Source: an uncultured beta proteobacterium (lineage in GTDB: Bacteria > Pseudomonadota > Gammaproteobacteria > Burkholderiales > Burkholderiaceae_C). Taken from it: a DNA stretch of 6,657 nt. The notes beneath the pieces were generated by a model, which searched no databases, was not told where the DNA came from, and worked only from the letters and a program-made list of their open reading frames with translations. The stretch spans positions 1 to 6,657 of the forward strand of contig CAIXMC010000093.1 in the NCBI GenBank assembly GCA_903920405.1, in the 5' to 3' direction. Both the position numbers and the translations under genes were made by a program. Shown here piece by piece: positions 6,025 to 6,657 of this stretch (position 1 is its first letter; the number at the start of each line of letters is the position of its first letter).

Positions 6025-6431
6025 AACTCACTCAATTAAAGGCCATGTGGAAGAAAGTTCAGACCCAGCCACGCACAACCAAACAGATGGGTGACAGTGC
6101 TGAAGACGTGGCGCTTGATTATTTGCAGCGATCTGGTTTGCGCCTTGTCACACGCAATTATCGAACGCCTGGTCGGGGCGGCGGCGAAATTGACCTGATC
6201 ATGAACGCGCCAGACGGCACTTGTGTTTTTGTAGAGGTACGCCAGCGCAAAACCAAACATCAGGGCGGTGCAGCAGCCAGTGTAAGCGCCACCAAACAAC
6301 GCCACATTGTGTATGCAGCCCGTGATTACCTCATGCGTCTTGGCCACGAACCAGCGTGCCGTTTTGATGTGGTGGTCATGGATGCTGCCGAGATTCACTG
6401 GCTACAGGCAGCGTTTGAAGCACCGTTTTAG
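6012..6431 (+). CDS. yraN: YraN/UPF0102 family nuclease-fold protein
   Basis: This is a 139-aa member of the UPF0102 (YraN) family, which has a restriction-endonuclease-like fold; its cellular role is not established. The expected landmarks are present: GDSAEDVALDYLQRSGLRLVTRNYR (split about residues 27-51), GGGEIDLIMNA (57-67), CVFVEVRQRK (71-80) with the acidic and basic residues of the nuclease-like core, ATKQRHIVYAARDYL (93-107), and CRFDVVVMDAAEIHWLQAAF (116-135). The start is ATG 6012 with AGGAG six bases upstream; the frame is open further upstream to 5892, but that part is antisense to rsmI and unlike the family. In many betaproteobacteria and in E. coli, yraN is followed by an SIS-domain gene (diaA/gmhA-like); here it is followed by a hairpin and IS sequence. 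It is divergent from rsmI with a one-base overlap. Confidence 0.9.
   Translation: MFFPQLTQLKAMWKKVQTQPRTTKQMGDSAEDVALDYLQRSGLRLVTRNYRTPGRGGGEIDLIMNAPDGTCVFVEVRQRKTKHQGGAAASVSATKQRHIVYAARDYLMRLGHEPACRFDVVVMDAAEIHWLQAAFEAPF
6035..6040 (-). promoter_or_regulatory. Candidate -10 element for rsmI inside yraN
   Basis: TTTAAT (6040-6035 on the minus strand, 5/6 match to TATAAT) lies 22 bases before the rsmI start codon, a position that would give a short leader including GAGGA. The matching -35 region (CTGAAC, 16 bases upstream) is poor. Because the genes abut, a promoter must lie inside yraN if one exists here. Confidence 0.3.
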
Positions 6432-6451
6432 GAGATGCGTTTGATTTCTGC

Positions 6452-6469
6452 CACCCGCATCAGCGGGTG
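6452..6469 (+). terminator. GC-rich hairpin 20 bases after yraN
   Basis: CACCCGC (6452-6458), a 4-base loop ATCA and GCGGGTG (6463-6469) form a perfect 7-base-pair stem. There is no T-run after it on the plus strand, so it is not a textbook intrinsic terminator, but it could stabilise or end the yraN transcript. A 15-codon frame starting at 6435 overlaps it and looks meaningless. Confidence 0.4.
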
Positions 6470-6532
6470 CGATTCAAAGTGATGTGGTGCAATACAAAAA
6501 CCAAATCACCCCTAACCCCCAATGGCACTACT
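6470..6532. other. Non-coding stretch between the yraN hairpin and the IS relic
   Basis: No open frame of note in these bases. The segment GGCACTACTTTAAG (6524-6537) runs into the stop codon of the partial transposase and is probably subterminal sequence of that element; the exact element end (possibly near 6520) cannot be fixed because the other end is outside the window. Confidence 0.4.
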
Positions 6533-6657
6533 TTAAGCAAAAACATCTGCCATTTTGAGATCCCGCTGCGCTTGTAATTGCGCCTTGAGTACGGCTCGCG
6601 GTTGCGTTAAAAACACATGACCTTTTGGTCGCCGCTTGACTGCTCGCGGCTCCACTC
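6533..6657 (-). CDS. C-terminal end of an IS4-family-like transposase (partial)
   Basis: Translated on the minus strand from the window edge, the last 40 codons read VEPRAVKRRPKGHVFLTQPR and continue to a stop at 6535-6533. The EPRAVKRRPK motif followed by a Leu-Thr-x-Pro-Arg segment is typical of the extreme C-terminus of IS4-family DDE transposases, where it follows the catalytic Glu region. The frame is open to the edge, so the gene may be intact beyond the window or may be a fragment. The element lies downstream of yraN, in opposite orientation, where an SIS-domain gene would often be found. It is unrelated to the IS630 element at the other end, so the two do not form a composite transposon. 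Confidence 0.72.
   Translation of the reverse strand, partial: VEPRAVKRRPKGHVFLTQPRAVLKAQLQAQRDLKMADVFA

Noticed and set aside
1..6657. Composite transposon formed by the two IS elements, or a CRISPR array linked to the cas3 remnant
   Set aside because: The IS elements belong to different families, so they cannot act as a pair, and no regularly spaced repeats are visible anywhere in the window.

Overview
The window looks like an accessory-to-core junction on a Gram-negative, probably betaproteobacterial (Burkholderiales-like), chromosome. The case rests on a YihY/BrkB-type membrane protein with the long C-terminal extension usual in that group, rsmI placed back to back with yraN, and a TonB-like periplasmic protein. 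I cannot name a genus from the sequence alone. No rRNA, tRNA or CRISPR array was seen.

Left part (1-1830) is mobile and degraded DNA. A complete IS630-family insertion sequence occupies 4-1168, with matching terminal inverted repeats, a TA duplication on each side, a near-consensus promoter and an intact DDE transposase. It sits inside a gene whose remaining part (1169 to about 1655) is recognisable as the HD nuclease region of a type I-F CRISPR Cas2-Cas3 protein. That fragment is cut off on its right by an approximately 174-bp sequence bounded by long, nearly perfect inverted repeats (1653-1826), a MITE-like element or IS relic. The helicase part of cas3 and the csy genes are not found to its right.

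Middle part (1831-6431) is ordinary chromosomal content. yihY lies on the plus strand and converges on a minus-strand series rsmI -> FAD-dependent oxidoreductase -> TonB-like protein. rsmI and yraN diverge with start codons that share one base (6012), so each ribosome-binding site lies inside the other gene's coding sequence.

Right part (6432-6657) has a GC-rich hairpin just after yraN, then a non-coding stretch and the C-terminal 40 codons of an IS4-family-like transposase on the minus strand, running off the window. The genes do not form one pathway. RsmI modifies 16S rRNA, YraN is a nuclease-fold protein of unknown role, the oxidoreductase probably acts on a small hydroxy or amino acid, and the TonB-like protein would link inner-membrane energy to outer-membrane transport. 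The most notable points are the wrecked type I-F cas3 locus, the inverted-repeat element beside yihY, and the one-base overlap of divergent start codons.
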